Shown: positions 15,940-24,333, counted from the stretch's first letter. The stretch is 24,362 nt of DNA from SZUA-448 sp964602475 (GCA_964602475.1 CAZRRN010000041.1:1-24362); one strand, 5' to 3'. Program-made: numbers and translations. The notes: generated by a model from the letters alone, not told the origin.

Positions 15940-16992
15940 TCACTCCGGAAAAACCACTGCAACTTTTCCACAGTTTCCTTCCGCCATCAGACGATAGGCT
16001 TCTGCTGCCTGATCCAGAGAAAATTCGTGTGTAATCAACTCTTCGGGATGTATGTTCCAGCGTACCAGACGCTCTACAAGTTCCTCCATTTTCCAGAGTG
16101 AAGTCACCCAGGAACCATAGATTGTTTTCTGTCCATGAATAATATCCGGACTCGGATTGAATGTGCAGGTACCACCCTCCCCGACGAATGCAATCTTTCC
16201 CCATTCTCTGGCAGCACGGATAGCCAGCTGCCGGCCGGCATCATTTGCGCTGCAGTCTATGGTACGTTCACAGCCTTTCCCGCCTGTTACTTCAAGTATC
16301 TGCTGCAGAGTATTCTCACCCGGTGTAAATACCTCGTCAACCAGATTAAGCTTTTTTGCCAGTTCAATACGGTAAGGATTCATTTCAACACCAATCAGCT
16401 TATCCGCTCCCATCGCTTTCGCAAGCATCAATGCCGCGAGTCCGACCGGTCCAAGTCCTGTCACAAGTACTGTGTCGTTTCCACATACACCGATTTTCTC
16501 AATCGCCTCGTATACGGTTCCGAACCCACAGGCAACCTGTGCACCATCCTTATAGGTAAGTTCATCCGGAAGTGCAATCAAGTCCTTCTCATCCGCCAAA
16601 ATATAAGGAGCCATACCGCCGTTTCGCTGCCATCCGTAGGCCTGACGGAATTTGCTCTTGCATGAAATAAAGTATCCGCGTCGGCAGTCATTGCATACAC
16701 CGCAACCGGAAATGTGATAAACAATAACTCTGTCACCTTTCTTAAAGCGTTTCAGACCCTCTCCTTCTTCTACAATAAGTCCGCAGGGCTCATGACCGGC
16801 CACCATACCAGGGATATACCCTTCCGGTCCCTTCCCTGTATGTTCTCTGTAGATACAACGGATATCACTTCCGCAGATTGTTGTTGCTTTGGTCTGTATC
16901 ACCACCTGACCGTATCCCGCTACGGGGCGTTCGAATTCCTTTAGTTGTACCGAGCTGTCGCCCGGTAAAATTGCACCCATCATTGTTTTCAT
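15940..16992 (-). CDS. Zinc-dependent alcohol/polyol dehydrogenase (MDR family)
   Basis: A 350-residue medium-chain dehydrogenase. The catalytic zinc site is C40 (TTICGSD) with H67 and E68 (AGHEP), and the structural zinc site is complete: C97, C100, C103 and C111 in GCGVCNDCRRGYFISC. The Rossmann fold shows GLGPVG (179-184) with an acidic residue (E203) at the end of the second strand, which favours NAD over NADP. It resembles sorbitol/threonine-type dehydrogenases. The ATG follows AAAGGA by about 6 bases. First gene of the leftward sugar operon, divergent from the AraC regulator, which probably controls it. The substrate is most likely a sugar or polyol, judged from the neighbours. Confidence 0.92.
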   Translation of the reverse strand: MKTMMGAILPGDSSVQLKEFERPVAGYGQVVIQTKATTICGSDIRCIYREHTGKGPEGYIPGMVAGHEPCGLIVEEGEGLKRFKKGDRVIVYHISGCGVCNDCRRGYFISCKSKFRQAYGWQRNGGMAPYILADEKDLIALPDELTYKDGAQVACGFGTVYEAIEKIGVCGNDTVLVTGLGPVGLAALMLAKAMGADKLIGVEMNPYRIELAKKLNLVDEVFTPGENTLQQILEVTGGKGCERTIDCSANDAGRQLAIRAAREWGKIAFVGEGGTCTFNPSPDIIHGQKTIYGSWVTSLWKMEELVERLVRWNIHPEELITHEFSLDQAAEAYRLMAEGNCGKVAVVFPE

Positions 16993-17040
16993 ATTTTTCC
17001 TTTCATCCTTTTCCTATCTATGTTAGTATGTTCTTTTGTT

Positions 17041-17181
17041 TAACTACTCACTCAGTATACTTCCTGTGAATGATTTATTTCAGAGATAAATCTGCCATTT
17101 TTGCAAATTTGATGTCGTATTTATATAGCTTTTTCAGGCTGCCCGAAGTATAATAAAATTAAATCCATTATGCGAAGAAAG
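17041..17181. promoter_or_regulatory. Divergent promoter region of sugar operon and araC-type gene
   Basis: Leftward, TATACT (17054-17059) with CTGAAA 18 bases upstream. Rightward, a perfect TATAAT (17149-17154) without a good -35, as is common at activator-dependent promoters. An 8-base palindrome CAAATTTG lies between them at about 17104-17111. These are by-eye assignments. Confidence 0.5.
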
Positions 17182-17242
17182 CTGCGCAGAATTGAGGAGA
17201 GTGTGAAAGATAAATCTTTCTGCGCAGAATTGAGGAGAGTGT
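17182..17242 (+). repeat. 23-bp direct repeat pair around a palindrome in the araC-type leader
   Basis: 17182-17204 and 17220-17242 are identical and both contain TTGAGGAGAGTGT, the ribosome site; the second is followed directly by the ATG. Between them GAAAGAT-AA-ATCTTTC (17205-17220) forms a 7-bp palindrome. In the first copy no ATG follows, though a GTG does. Confidence 0.95.
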
Positions 17243-18106
17243 ATGCAGACGAAATACTCCGGCTTAGATCTTCATTTTCAGTTCGAAGAGCATACGGTTC
17301 ATGCCCTGAACATCATATTCGAACGCTTTACACGAACGATACCGCTACACAGTCACGGAAACGGCTGCTATGAGATTCATTTCATTCCTTACGGTTATGG
17401 CAAACTGCAGGTACAGGAGCATTTTTTTGAAATTGTTCCAAACACACTTTATGTTACGGGACCGCGCGTAGAGCATGCACAAACCCCGATTCCCGATAAT
17501 CCTATGCAGGAATACTGTATCTATCTGAAAATCAACCGGCAGAAAAAGGCTCCTGTTTCACCACTGATGGATAGCTTTCTTGCGACACGGTTCTGGTTCG
17601 GGCAGGACAGGCAGAACAGTCTTGCACTAATCACTCAGCTTTTTGATGAGCTTGAGCACCACCGGATCGGCTACCTTCGGCAGACGGAGTTGCTGCTTTC
17701 CCAGCTGATTATTTCACTGGTACGCAATTATGAGAACTGTAATCCTGCACAGCCTGTGGCTCTTTCTTCAGGCATTAACGACAGCAAGTCTGTAATAATT
17801 GAGGATTATTTTCTGTACGAGTATTCGCAGCTTTCTCTGGAAGCTCTGTCAGCACGGCTCGGACTTTCGGCAAGACAGACCCAGCGTTTGCTGCAGGAAT
17901 ACTATGGAAGCACCTTTCAGCAAAAAAAAAGCGAAGCACGTATGTCTGCCGCCGCCACTCTTCTTGGGGACAGATCAAGAAGTATTACTTCGATTTCGGA
18001 TACACTCGGGTATTCCTCTCCGGAACACTTCTCAGGAAGCTTTCAAAAATATTACGGAACGTGCCCCCGGGAGTTTCGAAAAAATCTTCTCGACAAAAAT
18101 CAGTAA
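17243..18106 (+). CDS. AraC family transcriptional regulator
   Basis: A 287-residue regulator with an N-terminal cupin-like sensor half (LHSHGNGCYEIHFIPYGYGKL about 35-55 and a following beta-rich part) and a C-terminal double helix-turn-helix (about 185-282). The first helix pair contains LSLEALSARLGLSARQTQRL; the second contains ITSISDTLGYSSPEHFSGSF followed by YGTCPREFRK, the family signature. It is divergent from the zinc dehydrogenase/aldo-keto reductase/fucU operon, so it likely senses that pathway's sugar. The ribosome site is GAGGAGA, 5 bases from the ATG, in the second copy of a duplicated leader. It ends 7 bases before the T-box promoter and has no terminator of its own. Confidence 0.93.
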   Translation: MQTKYSGLDLHFQFEEHTVHALNIIFERFTRTIPLHSHGNGCYEIHFIPYGYGKLQVQEHFFEIVPNTLYVTGPRVEHAQTPIPDNPMQEYCIYLKINRQKKAPVSPLMDSFLATRFWFGQDRQNSLALITQLFDELEHHRIGYLRQTELLLSQLIISLVRNYENCNPAQPVALSSGINDSKSVIIEDYFLYEYSQLSLEALSARLGLSARQTQRLLQEYYGSTFQQKKSEARMSAAATLLGDRSRSITSISDTLGYSSPEHFSGSFQKYYGTCPREFRKNLLDKNQ

Positions 18107-18113
18107 AAAGTTC

Positions 18114-18142
18114 TTGACAATCATTTTAACCCGCGCTATAAT
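18114..18142 (+). promoter_or_regulatory. SigmaA promoter of the T-box/trpB transcript
   Basis: TTGACA (18114-18119), 17-base spacer, TATAAT (18137-18142): full consensus. Confidence 0.95.
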
Positions 18143-18148
18143 GCAACC

Positions 18149-18432
18149 CATAAACCAACGAGTAAGAAGAGTATCCGATCTACAGGAATTTCACAGAGAG
18201 CTACCGACGCTGGGAAGGCAGCAGTTCCGGATTTGGAGAATGGACTTACGAGGGCAGTAGGAAAGCGCAGATGCGTTAGTAATGACTGACGGCGGCTCGA
18301 GTCGTTAACAGCAGAGCATAGTTGTGTGGCTATGATTGAGAGGTTAAAGCATGTATGATGCATGTTTAACAATTTGGGTGGTACCGCAGAGATAACAGTC
18401 TTTGTCCCATATTTGGGGCAAGGACTTTTTTT
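18149..18432 (+). ncRNA. Tryptophan T-box riboswitch leader
   Basis: Binds uncharged tRNA and lets transcription pass a terminator. The T-box core GGGTGGTACCGC lies at 18376-18387. Stem I closes through GTAAG/CTTAC and ATCCG/CGGAT, and the specifier loop has TGG at 18241-18243 followed by A, pointing to tRNA-Trp. The terminator pairs 18397-18408 with 18415-18426 (AGTCTTTGTCCC with GGGGCAAGGACT, two G-U pairs) and ends in seven T. The specificity agrees with the TrpB-type gene downstream. Confidence 0.93.
18397..18432 (+). terminator. T-box intrinsic terminator
   Basis: The 12-bp stem with two G-U pairs is followed by TTTTTTT. It competes with the antiterminator formed by the T-box core just upstream. 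Confidence 0.9.
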
Positions 18433-18492
18433 ATATCCTTATGTTGAAAGCCAGCCTGAAGAACACACAAATAAAATAAAAGGAGAAATACT

Positions 18493-19866
18493 ATGAGCAC
18501 AAAAATCCCGTACAAAATATTTTTATCAGAAGACGAGCTTCCGAAGCAATGGCAGAATCTCCGTGCAGATATGAAAGAAAAACCGGAACCGTTCTTGAAT
18601 CCCGGAACCGGGAAGCCCTGCACGAAAGAAGAACTTGAGCATGTATTCTGCTCCGAAGTGTGTGATCAGGAATTAAACACAACTGACCGTTTTATTGACA
18701 TTCCCGAAGGCATCCAGTCCTTTTACAAGATGTATCGTCCTTCACCGCTTGTTCGTGCTTACTGTCTGGAGAAGCTTCTGGATACCCCTGCAAAGATTTA
18801 TTACAAATTTGAAGGAAATAATACCTCAGGCTCACATAAGCTGAATTCTGCTGCTGCACAGGCCTATTATGCAAAGAAGCAGGGACTTACCTCAGTAACC
18901 ACAGAAACCGGAGCCGGTCAGTGGGGAACTGCACTTTCTATGGCATGTGCATATTACGGACTGGATCTGACCGTTTACATGGTTAAGGTCTCTTCCGAAC
19001 AGAAGCCGCATCGTAAGGCAGTAATCCAGACCTATGGCGGAAAAGTAATTCCGTCTCCTTCCGACACCACTGCGATTGGTCGTAAAATTCTTGCTGAATT
19101 CCCGGGAACAGGCGGATCTCTGGGCTGTGCAATCTCTGAAGCAATTGAAGTAGCAACAACAACACCGAATTGTCGTTATGTACTCGGAAGCGTACTGAAT
19201 CATGTTCTTCTTCATCAGTCGGTTATTGGTCTGGAGACGAAGCTTGCATGTGAAAAATATGATATCCAGCCGGACATCATTATCGGCTGTGCAGGTGGCG
19301 GATCGAATCTCGGCGGTCTGATTACTCCGTTTATGGCAGACAAGCTGAACGGTAAAAATAATATTGAGTTTATCGCGGTAGAACCTGCTTCCTGCCCGTC
19401 TTTAACCCGTGGTCGTTATGCGTTTGACTTCGGCGATACCGGTAAAATTACTCCTCTTATGCGGATGTATACACTGGGCAATGGCTTTATTCCTTCCGCA
19501 AACCATGCCGGCGGCTTACGCTACCACGGAATGAACACCGTACTTTCCAAGCTCTATCATGACGGACAGATGACTGCCCGTGCAGTGGAACAAACCAAAG
19601 TATTCGAAGCCGCAACCATGTTTGCAAAGTGCGAAGGAACACTTCCTGCTCCGGAATCTTCTCATGCAATCCGCACTGCCATCGATGAGGCATTGAGATG
19701 CAAAGAGACCGGCGAAGCAAAGACCATCGTGTTCGGTCTGACCGGTACCGGATATTTTGATATGACTGCCTATACCGCTTATAATAATGGCACCATGACC
19801 GATTACATCCCGACAGATGCCGATCTGGAACGCGGCTTTGCTTCTCTTCCGAAGATCAGCGAATAA
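18493..19866 (+). CDS. trpB: TrpB2-type tryptophan synthase beta chain (TrpB-like PLP enzyme)
   Basis: Joins indole and serine to tryptophan with pyridoxal phosphate. The 457 residues are longer than TrpB1 (about 400) and match the TrpB2 group. K116 in GSHKLNSA is the PLP lysine, TETGAGQWG (137-145) carries the catalytic Glu138 with Trp where TrpB1 has His, and GGGSN (268-272) holds the cofactor phosphate. The N-terminal extension with PLVRAYCLEK fits TrpB2. SD GGAG is 8 bases from the ATG. The Trp T-box controls it, so it is made when tryptophan is short. No trpA or other trp gene adjoins, which suggests salvage of free indole or partnership with a distant TrpA. Confidence 0.93.
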   Translation: MSTKIPYKIFLSEDELPKQWQNLRADMKEKPEPFLNPGTGKPCTKEELEHVFCSEVCDQELNTTDRFIDIPEGIQSFYKMYRPSPLVRAYCLEKLLDTPAKIYYKFEGNNTSGSHKLNSAAAQAYYAKKQGLTSVTTETGAGQWGTALSMACAYYGLDLTVYMVKVSSEQKPHRKAVIQTYGGKVIPSPSDTTAIGRKILAEFPGTGGSLGCAISEAIEVATTTPNCRYVLGSVLNHVLLHQSVIGLETKLACEKYDIQPDIIIGCAGGGSNLGGLITPFMADKLNGKNNIEFIAVEPASCPSLTRGRYAFDFGDTGKITPLMRMYTLGNGFIPSANHAGGLRYHGMNTVLSKLYHDGQMTARAVEQTKVFEAATMFAKCEGTLPAPESSHAIRTAIDEALRCKETGEAKTIVFGLTGTGYFDMTAYTAYNNGTMTDYIPTDADLERGFASLPKISE

Positions 19867-19905
19867 GGTGATTTTTTACCGTCAATGGATAAGGTGATTC
19901 CTTAC

Positions 19906-19934
19906 TTGCTACTTTTTATAAAATGAATTATAAT
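19906..19934 (+). promoter_or_regulatory. Promoter of the D-Ala-D-Ala carboxypeptidase gene
   Basis: TTGCTA (19906-19911), 17-base spacer, TATAAT (19929-19934). A hairpin begins right after the -10. Confidence 0.7.
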
Positions 19935-19969
19935 AGGTACGCGGTTTTTGACTGCGTACCTGTTCTTTT
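19935..19969 (+). terminator. Hairpin at the start of the carboxypeptidase leader
   Basis: AGGTACGCGG (19935-19944) pairs with CTGCGTACCT (19952-19961) around TTTTTGA; GTTCTTTT follows. It could be the trpB terminator or, since it covers the predicted start point, an operator. The T tract is imperfect. Confidence 0.5.
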
Positions 19970-19990
19970 ATCGGAATAAAAGGAGTATTT

Positions 19991-21442
19991 ATGCCACGTT
20001 CGATCCTGTTCAAACGAATATTTTCCGGACTTCTAATTCTGGGTCAGCTTGTTCTTCTGATCTTTGTCAGCCTTCCCCTTCAAGCTTCAGCGGAGGAATA
20101 TAGTGAAGTCATCTGGCCGGCAGGTCCGGAGGTCAATGCACAGTCTGCTATTGTAATGGAAGCTAATACCGGTCTTATTTTGTATTCTAAGGATATTTAT
20201 TCCGCATATTATCCGGCCAGTATCACAAAGATTATGACCGCACTTCTTGCTTTGGAGAATTGTTCACTGAACGAAATCATGACCATGAGCGTAGATGCAG
20301 AAATGAATGTCTATGGCAGCCGTGTCGGTCTGGTTCGCGGTGAATCCATCACAATGGAATCTGCATTATATGCTGTTCTTCTGGAATCTGCCAATGAGGT
20401 TACCTATGGTGTGGCAGAACATGTCGGCGGAACCTATGAGAATTTTGTTGCCATGATGAATGAACGTGCAGCGGAGCTTGGATGTGTGAATACTCACTTT
20501 GTAAATCCACACGGACTCCACGAGGAAGGACATTACGTCTGTGCATACGATATGGCTCTGATTAGTCAGGCCGCCATTGCCATTCCCGAATTTCGTAAAA
20601 TATCCGGAACAAGGACCTATACCATTCCGGCTACCAATAAAAATGTGGCACGCCCAATGGCGCACCACCACAGTATGATTAGAAAAACCATTTCATATGA
20701 ATATGCCATCGCAGGTAAAACAGGAGCAACAAATGAAGCCCTGAATACACTTGTTACCTTTGCCGAGAAGGATGGTCTGCTCTTAATATGTGTCGTACTA
20801 CGGGTTGATACTACCGACCATATGTACGAAGATACCATCAACCTCTGCAATTTCTGCTTTGAAAATTTTACCTCTTATAATATTAAGGAAAACGAGCTCG
20901 GAGATAACGCTGCATTTGCTTCGCTTTTTTCAACCGCTTCGGAATTTACTGTCACCGAATCGGAACCGATTCTCAGCATTGATTCTGACAGCATGATTGT
21001 TCTTCCGAATACTGCTTCCTTCGATGATACATCAAAGACCGTCAATTTCACGCCTCTGGAAGAATTCTACCATGGAGATAATACAATCGGAACCGTAAAT
21101 TACAGCTACGGCGGCGTATTTGTCGGCTCTGCGGACGTTGTATACTATAACTCAGGGTATCCAATCAACTCCACGGTATTTCTTGAACTCTGGCCGAAAT
21201 TCCTTGTAACTCCCTCAGATGCAGATACCGAGGAATACGCCGAGATTCTTTCTCTTCATCTTCCCGATGAGCCGTCTCCAACGCCGGCTGTCATATCGGA
21301 AGAGTTACCTGACAAAAGCGGAGAAACTGTTCTTGGCCGCAGAGAAATGATTATCGGCGGTGCCGCCGCACTCATTCTGCTTTTTATCGCAGTCTACCTG
21401 ATCTGCTTTGAACTGCCCTATCGCAGAAAGCACCGTAAATAA
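19991..21442 (+). CDS. D-alanyl-D-alanine carboxypeptidase (peptidase S11, DacF/PBP5 type)
   Basis: Trims the terminal D-Ala from peptidoglycan pentapeptides at the outer membrane face. The 483 residues begin with a signal peptide (hydrophobic about 10-30, likely cleavage after QASA, residue 34). The three penicillin-binding motifs are complete: SITK (S77, K80), SAN (133-135) and KTG (243-245). A C-terminal extension follows, with a membrane segment (about 450-472) and a short basic tail, so this one is membrane-spanning at the end rather than held by an amphipathic helix. SD AGGAG is 7 bases from the ATG. It has its own promoter. No terminator was seen before the converging gene. Confidence 0.93.
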   Translation: MPRSILFKRIFSGLLILGQLVLLIFVSLPLQASAEEYSEVIWPAGPEVNAQSAIVMEANTGLILYSKDIYSAYYPASITKIMTALLALENCSLNEIMTMSVDAEMNVYGSRVGLVRGESITMESALYAVLLESANEVTYGVAEHVGGTYENFVAMMNERAAELGCVNTHFVNPHGLHEEGHYVCAYDMALISQAAIAIPEFRKISGTRTYTIPATNKNVARPMAHHHSMIRKTISYEYAIAGKTGATNEALNTLVTFAEKDGLLLICVVLRVDTTDHMYEDTINLCNFCFENFTSYNIKENELGDNAAFASLFSTASEFTVTESEPILSIDSDSMIVLPNTASFDDTSKTVNFTPLEEFYHGDNTIGTVNYSYGGVFVGSADVVYYNSGYPINSTVFLELWPKFLVTPSDADTEEYAEILSLHLPDEPSPTPAVISEELPDKSGETVLGRREMIIGGAAALILLFIAVYLICFELPYRRKHRK

Positions 21443-21502
21443 CAAATATTACAAACAATACTCTTGCCTGCCTGTCAAAGAAAATGTTGTAAACAATAGC
21501 TC

Positions 21503-22845
21503 TTACTGACCTGCCGCTGCAAACATCGCTGCAATTTCCTCTGGTGTCAAAGCTTTATTCGGATCATCCGATATCAAATTCTGAAGTGCTTCGGACATGA
21601 CCGGTTCAGGCACTTCCATTTCTGTACTTGCTGTTTCGTATACTTCCGATTCAACTGCTTCCGGTTCAGGCACTTCCATTTCTGTACTTACCGTTTCGTA
21701 TACTTCTGAATCAGCTGCTTCCGGTTCAGGCACTTCCATTTCTGTACTTACCGTTTCGTATACTTCCGATTCAACTGCTTCCGGTTCGACAGCTTCCGGT
21801 TCAGGCACTTCCATTTCTGTACTTACCGTTTCGTATACTTCCGATTNNNNNNNNNNNNNNNNNNNNNNNNNNNNNNNNNNNNNNNNNNNNNNNNNNNNNN
21901 NNNNNNNNNNNNNNNNNNNNNNNNNNNNNNNNNNNNNNNNNNNNNNGCTTCCGGTTCAGGCACTTCCATTTCTGTACTTACCGTTTCGTATACTTCCGAT
22001 TCAACTGCTTCCGGTTCGACTACTTCCGGTTCAGGCACTTCCATTTCTGTATTTGCCGCTTCGTATACTTCCGATTCAGCTGCTTCCGGTTCGACAGCTT
22101 CCGGTTCAGGCCCTTTCATTTCTGTACTTACCGGTTCGTAAGCTGCTGCAGCTTCGTGTATCGGCGATGCCATCATTGCCGACATTCCTGCGTTCTGTTC
22201 CGATTGTTCAAACATTACGGTCATAGAGGCATTCAGCGATTCTTCCATCTGTTCGAACATATCATGAAGTTCCGACAGAAGCATCTCGGTATTGTTGTGA
22301 GAATTTTCTGCAAGCTGGTGTGCATTTTCTTTATTGTATTTGATAATCATCTTCACACCGCTCTGCTGATCCTGGCGGTATGCTTTCATCTGTTCCAATA
22401 TATTCTGCTCAATCTGCAGAATCCGATGCTCTGTGTTAGATCCTCCGAAGCTTGCGGTTACCGACTGGTTCAGCCGCTCTGTTTCGTCCCGCAGTTCAGC
22501 CAGATGCGCTTCCATCGCCCGCAGCAATTCTGCAGTTTCAAGATTGTATCTTTTCGTAACAGTATAAACTGCTTTCTGAATATCCTGAAGCTCTACCAAA
22601 CGGCTCATAAGCTCTTCGGTTCCGTTTGCCAAACCGGTATCTGCCAAAGGGGCTTTCTCCGGTTCTTTTTTATTGATATCCAACAGAGAATCAATCAACA
22701 GATATGCAGCAATCAGCTGCACAGCTGCCGCTCCAAGAACTGCCCAGAAATCTCCGCGCATCTCCAAAAGAACATATATCGATAAAAAGAGTGACATGAT
22801 AAATAATAGTATGAACAGCTCAATCAGTATCTTCTTCTTTTTCAA
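21503..22845 (-). CDS. Membrane-anchored coiled-coil protein with acidic tandem repeats (frame broken by N gap)
   Basis: I do not recognise the gene. It starts with TTG (MKKKKILIEL), GGAGG lying 8 bases upstream. Two membrane segments (about 5-28 and 34-53) form a hairpin, so the rest is probably cytoplasmic. A helical, coiled-coil-like region (about 75-215) follows, then acidic repeats of the type EAVESEVYETVSTEMEVPEP (20 residues, some with a 5-residue EAVEP insertion), about three before and four after the gap, then a tail ending NKALTPEEIAAMFAAAGQ. The assembled frames on the two sides of the 100-N gap do not match, although the repeat is the same, so I join them as one gene: the placeholder length is wrong, not the gene. 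Confidence 0.8.
21601..22110 (-). repeat. 60-bp coding tandem repeat array with N gap
   Basis: Units at 21601, 21661 and 21721 repeat at exactly 60 bases; a variant with 15 extra bases follows (21781-21795), and further copies lie on the other side of the gap at 21951 and 22026. Distance 21796 to 21951 is 155 bases, not a multiple of 15 or 3, so the gap is mis-sized. Confidence 0.92.
21847..21946. other. Assembly gap of 100 N
   Basis: Exactly 100 unknown bases inside the 60-base repeat array. To restore frame and register the true length must be 5 less than a multiple of 15 (for example 65, 80, 95 or 110). Confidence 0.97.
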
Positions 22846-22963
22846 GGCCCTTCCTCCGCAATATAAATATAAACCCTGTTTTATTTTCTCACATCTTACA
22901 GATTATTTCAAGTACTTCTGCCCCTTCATATTGCTTTCGTTATACAACATTTTGAAGTCCCGG

Positions 22964-22992
22964 TTGAATTCGTCGTTTTCTTATGATATGAT
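22964..22992 (+). promoter_or_regulatory. Promoter of the beta-rich anchored protein gene
   Basis: TTGAAT (22964-22969), 17-base spacer, TATGAT (22987-22992), about 48 bases before the ATG at 23041. On the other strand TTGAAA with 17-base spacing to GAAAAT is a weak candidate for the repeat-protein gene. Confidence 0.65.
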
Positions 22993-23040
22993 ATTGCAGT
23001 AGATTTCCGGACTTACGGAGCGAAACAAAGGAGTATTGCA

Positions 23041-24333
23041 ATGAGCAAAAGGCAAATGAATCTGATTCGAATTGCAACAATTGTACTGTTGCTTTTACTG
23101 GCGCTGCTGCTTATTTTATGCTCTGACCGGATAAAGCTTGGTAAAGATACAACAACTTCCCCAACTCCCGGAATACCGTCAGAGCTTTCCTCGACTCCTT
23201 TTCCCGACACAAAACCGTCCTCCGGTTCTGAACCGACAAGTGCTTTGGATACCCCAACGCCGACTCCGGTCATAATTGACGCTTCCGATTTAATCGACAT
23301 GACCGGAAGTAATCCTCATTCCTCTCTTTTTAATACAATACAGACCGGGATTTCCATCACAACCGATGGAATTTTGTACTGTAACTACTTAAATTCCATG
23401 ACCACACTTTATATGACTAACGGGGTCATAGCCTTTACGGATAATGGATATTACACATTTACAGGAACTGACGGGACTTCTCATACCTTTCGGATTTCGG
23501 ATGATATTAATTTCTCTGAATTGTTCTCCGGTGACACTGCTGTTTCCGATGGAAGCTGGTTTTTCCTTGGTGCACTCGAAACAAAAGAGCATTTATTTGT
23601 TCAGTATGATTATTGGGGACAGGACGAGCTTTCTGTATTCTTTAGAATGGACAAAGATGGAAGAAATACCATCCTCGTTTATGCAGCACTGTATGACGAG
23701 ACAATAAATGAAGCGATTTTTACTGCCTCAAATGAAGCGATTTTTTACATTTATACGACACATGACTCTATTACCGGAGCAGTTGAGTCTTCACTGATGC
23801 AGGCAAACTTTGACGGAAGTACCAGCGGAATTCTGCTGTCCTTTCCTGACGGATATTCCGCCCATCACCTTGGGCTTGCCGGGAATGCTGTTCTGTTCAT
23901 GCTGACAGATTCCAACGACAATACCTCCCTGCTCCGTCTGGATACCGAAACTCAGGCTCTTACCTATATCTGTGAGCATTGTCCGGTTTCCGATTATCTT
24001 TATATCTTTGACCATTATGCACTGGTCGGAACAACCTCTTCAAAGCTGATTGCGTATGACATTACAAACTGTGTAAAGAAAGAAATTGCATTAACAACGG
24101 ATATTTCGTCTCCGAAATTCGGTCTTCCCGTCTTTAACAGCACAAGTCTTTATCTGCAGTATTTTCGCTGGGACAAATCATGTGCAACCTGCATTCTTCC
24201 GATTGATTTTGTTGCAGAAGCTTCCGGTGATCCTATTCAGCTTAAGGATTCTCTCTGTTATGTAACCGGTATATCAGAAAATGCCTTCTATGCAGAATCA
24301 AACGGCGGATACCTGTCCTTTCTCCTGCAATAG
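23041..24333 (+). CDS. Membrane-anchored extracytoplasmic beta-rich protein, unknown function
   Basis: A 430-residue protein I do not recognise. An N-terminal anchor (about residues 9-27, after KRQMNLIR) is followed by a Ser/Thr/Pro-rich linker (about 38-76) with repeated TPxP motifs, then about 350 residues of alternating beta-strand character with recurring short phrases (GILYCNYL, GVIAFTDNGYYTFTG, NAVLFMLTDSNDNTSLLRLD), like the blades of a beta-propeller (DUF5050-like). A short in-frame duplication NEAIF...NEAIF occurs at about 23706-23745. The cysteine at the end of the anchor lacks a good lipobox (LILC), so I call it a signal anchor. SD AGGAG is 7 bases from the ATG. It ends 29 bases from the window edge. 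Confidence 0.8.
   Translation: MSKRQMNLIRIATIVLLLLLALLLILCSDRIKLGKDTTTSPTPGIPSELSSTPFPDTKPSSGSEPTSALDTPTPTPVIIDASDLIDMTGSNPHSSLFNTIQTGISITTDGILYCNYLNSMTTLYMTNGVIAFTDNGYYTFTGTDGTSHTFRISDDINFSELFSGDTAVSDGSWFFLGALETKEHLFVQYDYWGQDELSVFFRMDKDGRNTILVYAALYDETINEAIFTASNEAIFYIYTTHDSITGAVESSLMQANFDGSTSGILLSFPDGYSAHHLGLAGNAVLFMLTDSNDNTSLLRLDTETQALTYICEHCPVSDYLYIFDHYALVGTTSSKLIAYDITNCVKKEIALTTDISSPKFGLPVFNSTSLYLQYFRWDKSCATCILPIDFVAEASGDPIQLKDSLCYVTGISENAFYAESNGGYLSFLLQ

Noticed and set aside
17170..17373. Open frame running through the araC leader repeats
   Set aside because: Overlaps the AraC start in another frame; product resembles nothing, and the second repeat's ribosome site serves the AraC ATG.
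21601..22110. Regular repeats considered as a CRISPR array
   Set aside because: The repeats are contiguous with no unique spacers and encode an in-frame protein repeat.
21628..22785. Long plus-strand frames opposite the acidic repeat protein
   Set aside because: The 60-base repeat keeps several frames open; no ribosome site, and the minus-strand frame has membrane segments and a coiled coil.
23041..23130. Lipoprotein signal on the anchored beta-rich protein
   Set aside because: The cysteine is preceded by LIL, not the small residue a lipobox needs.
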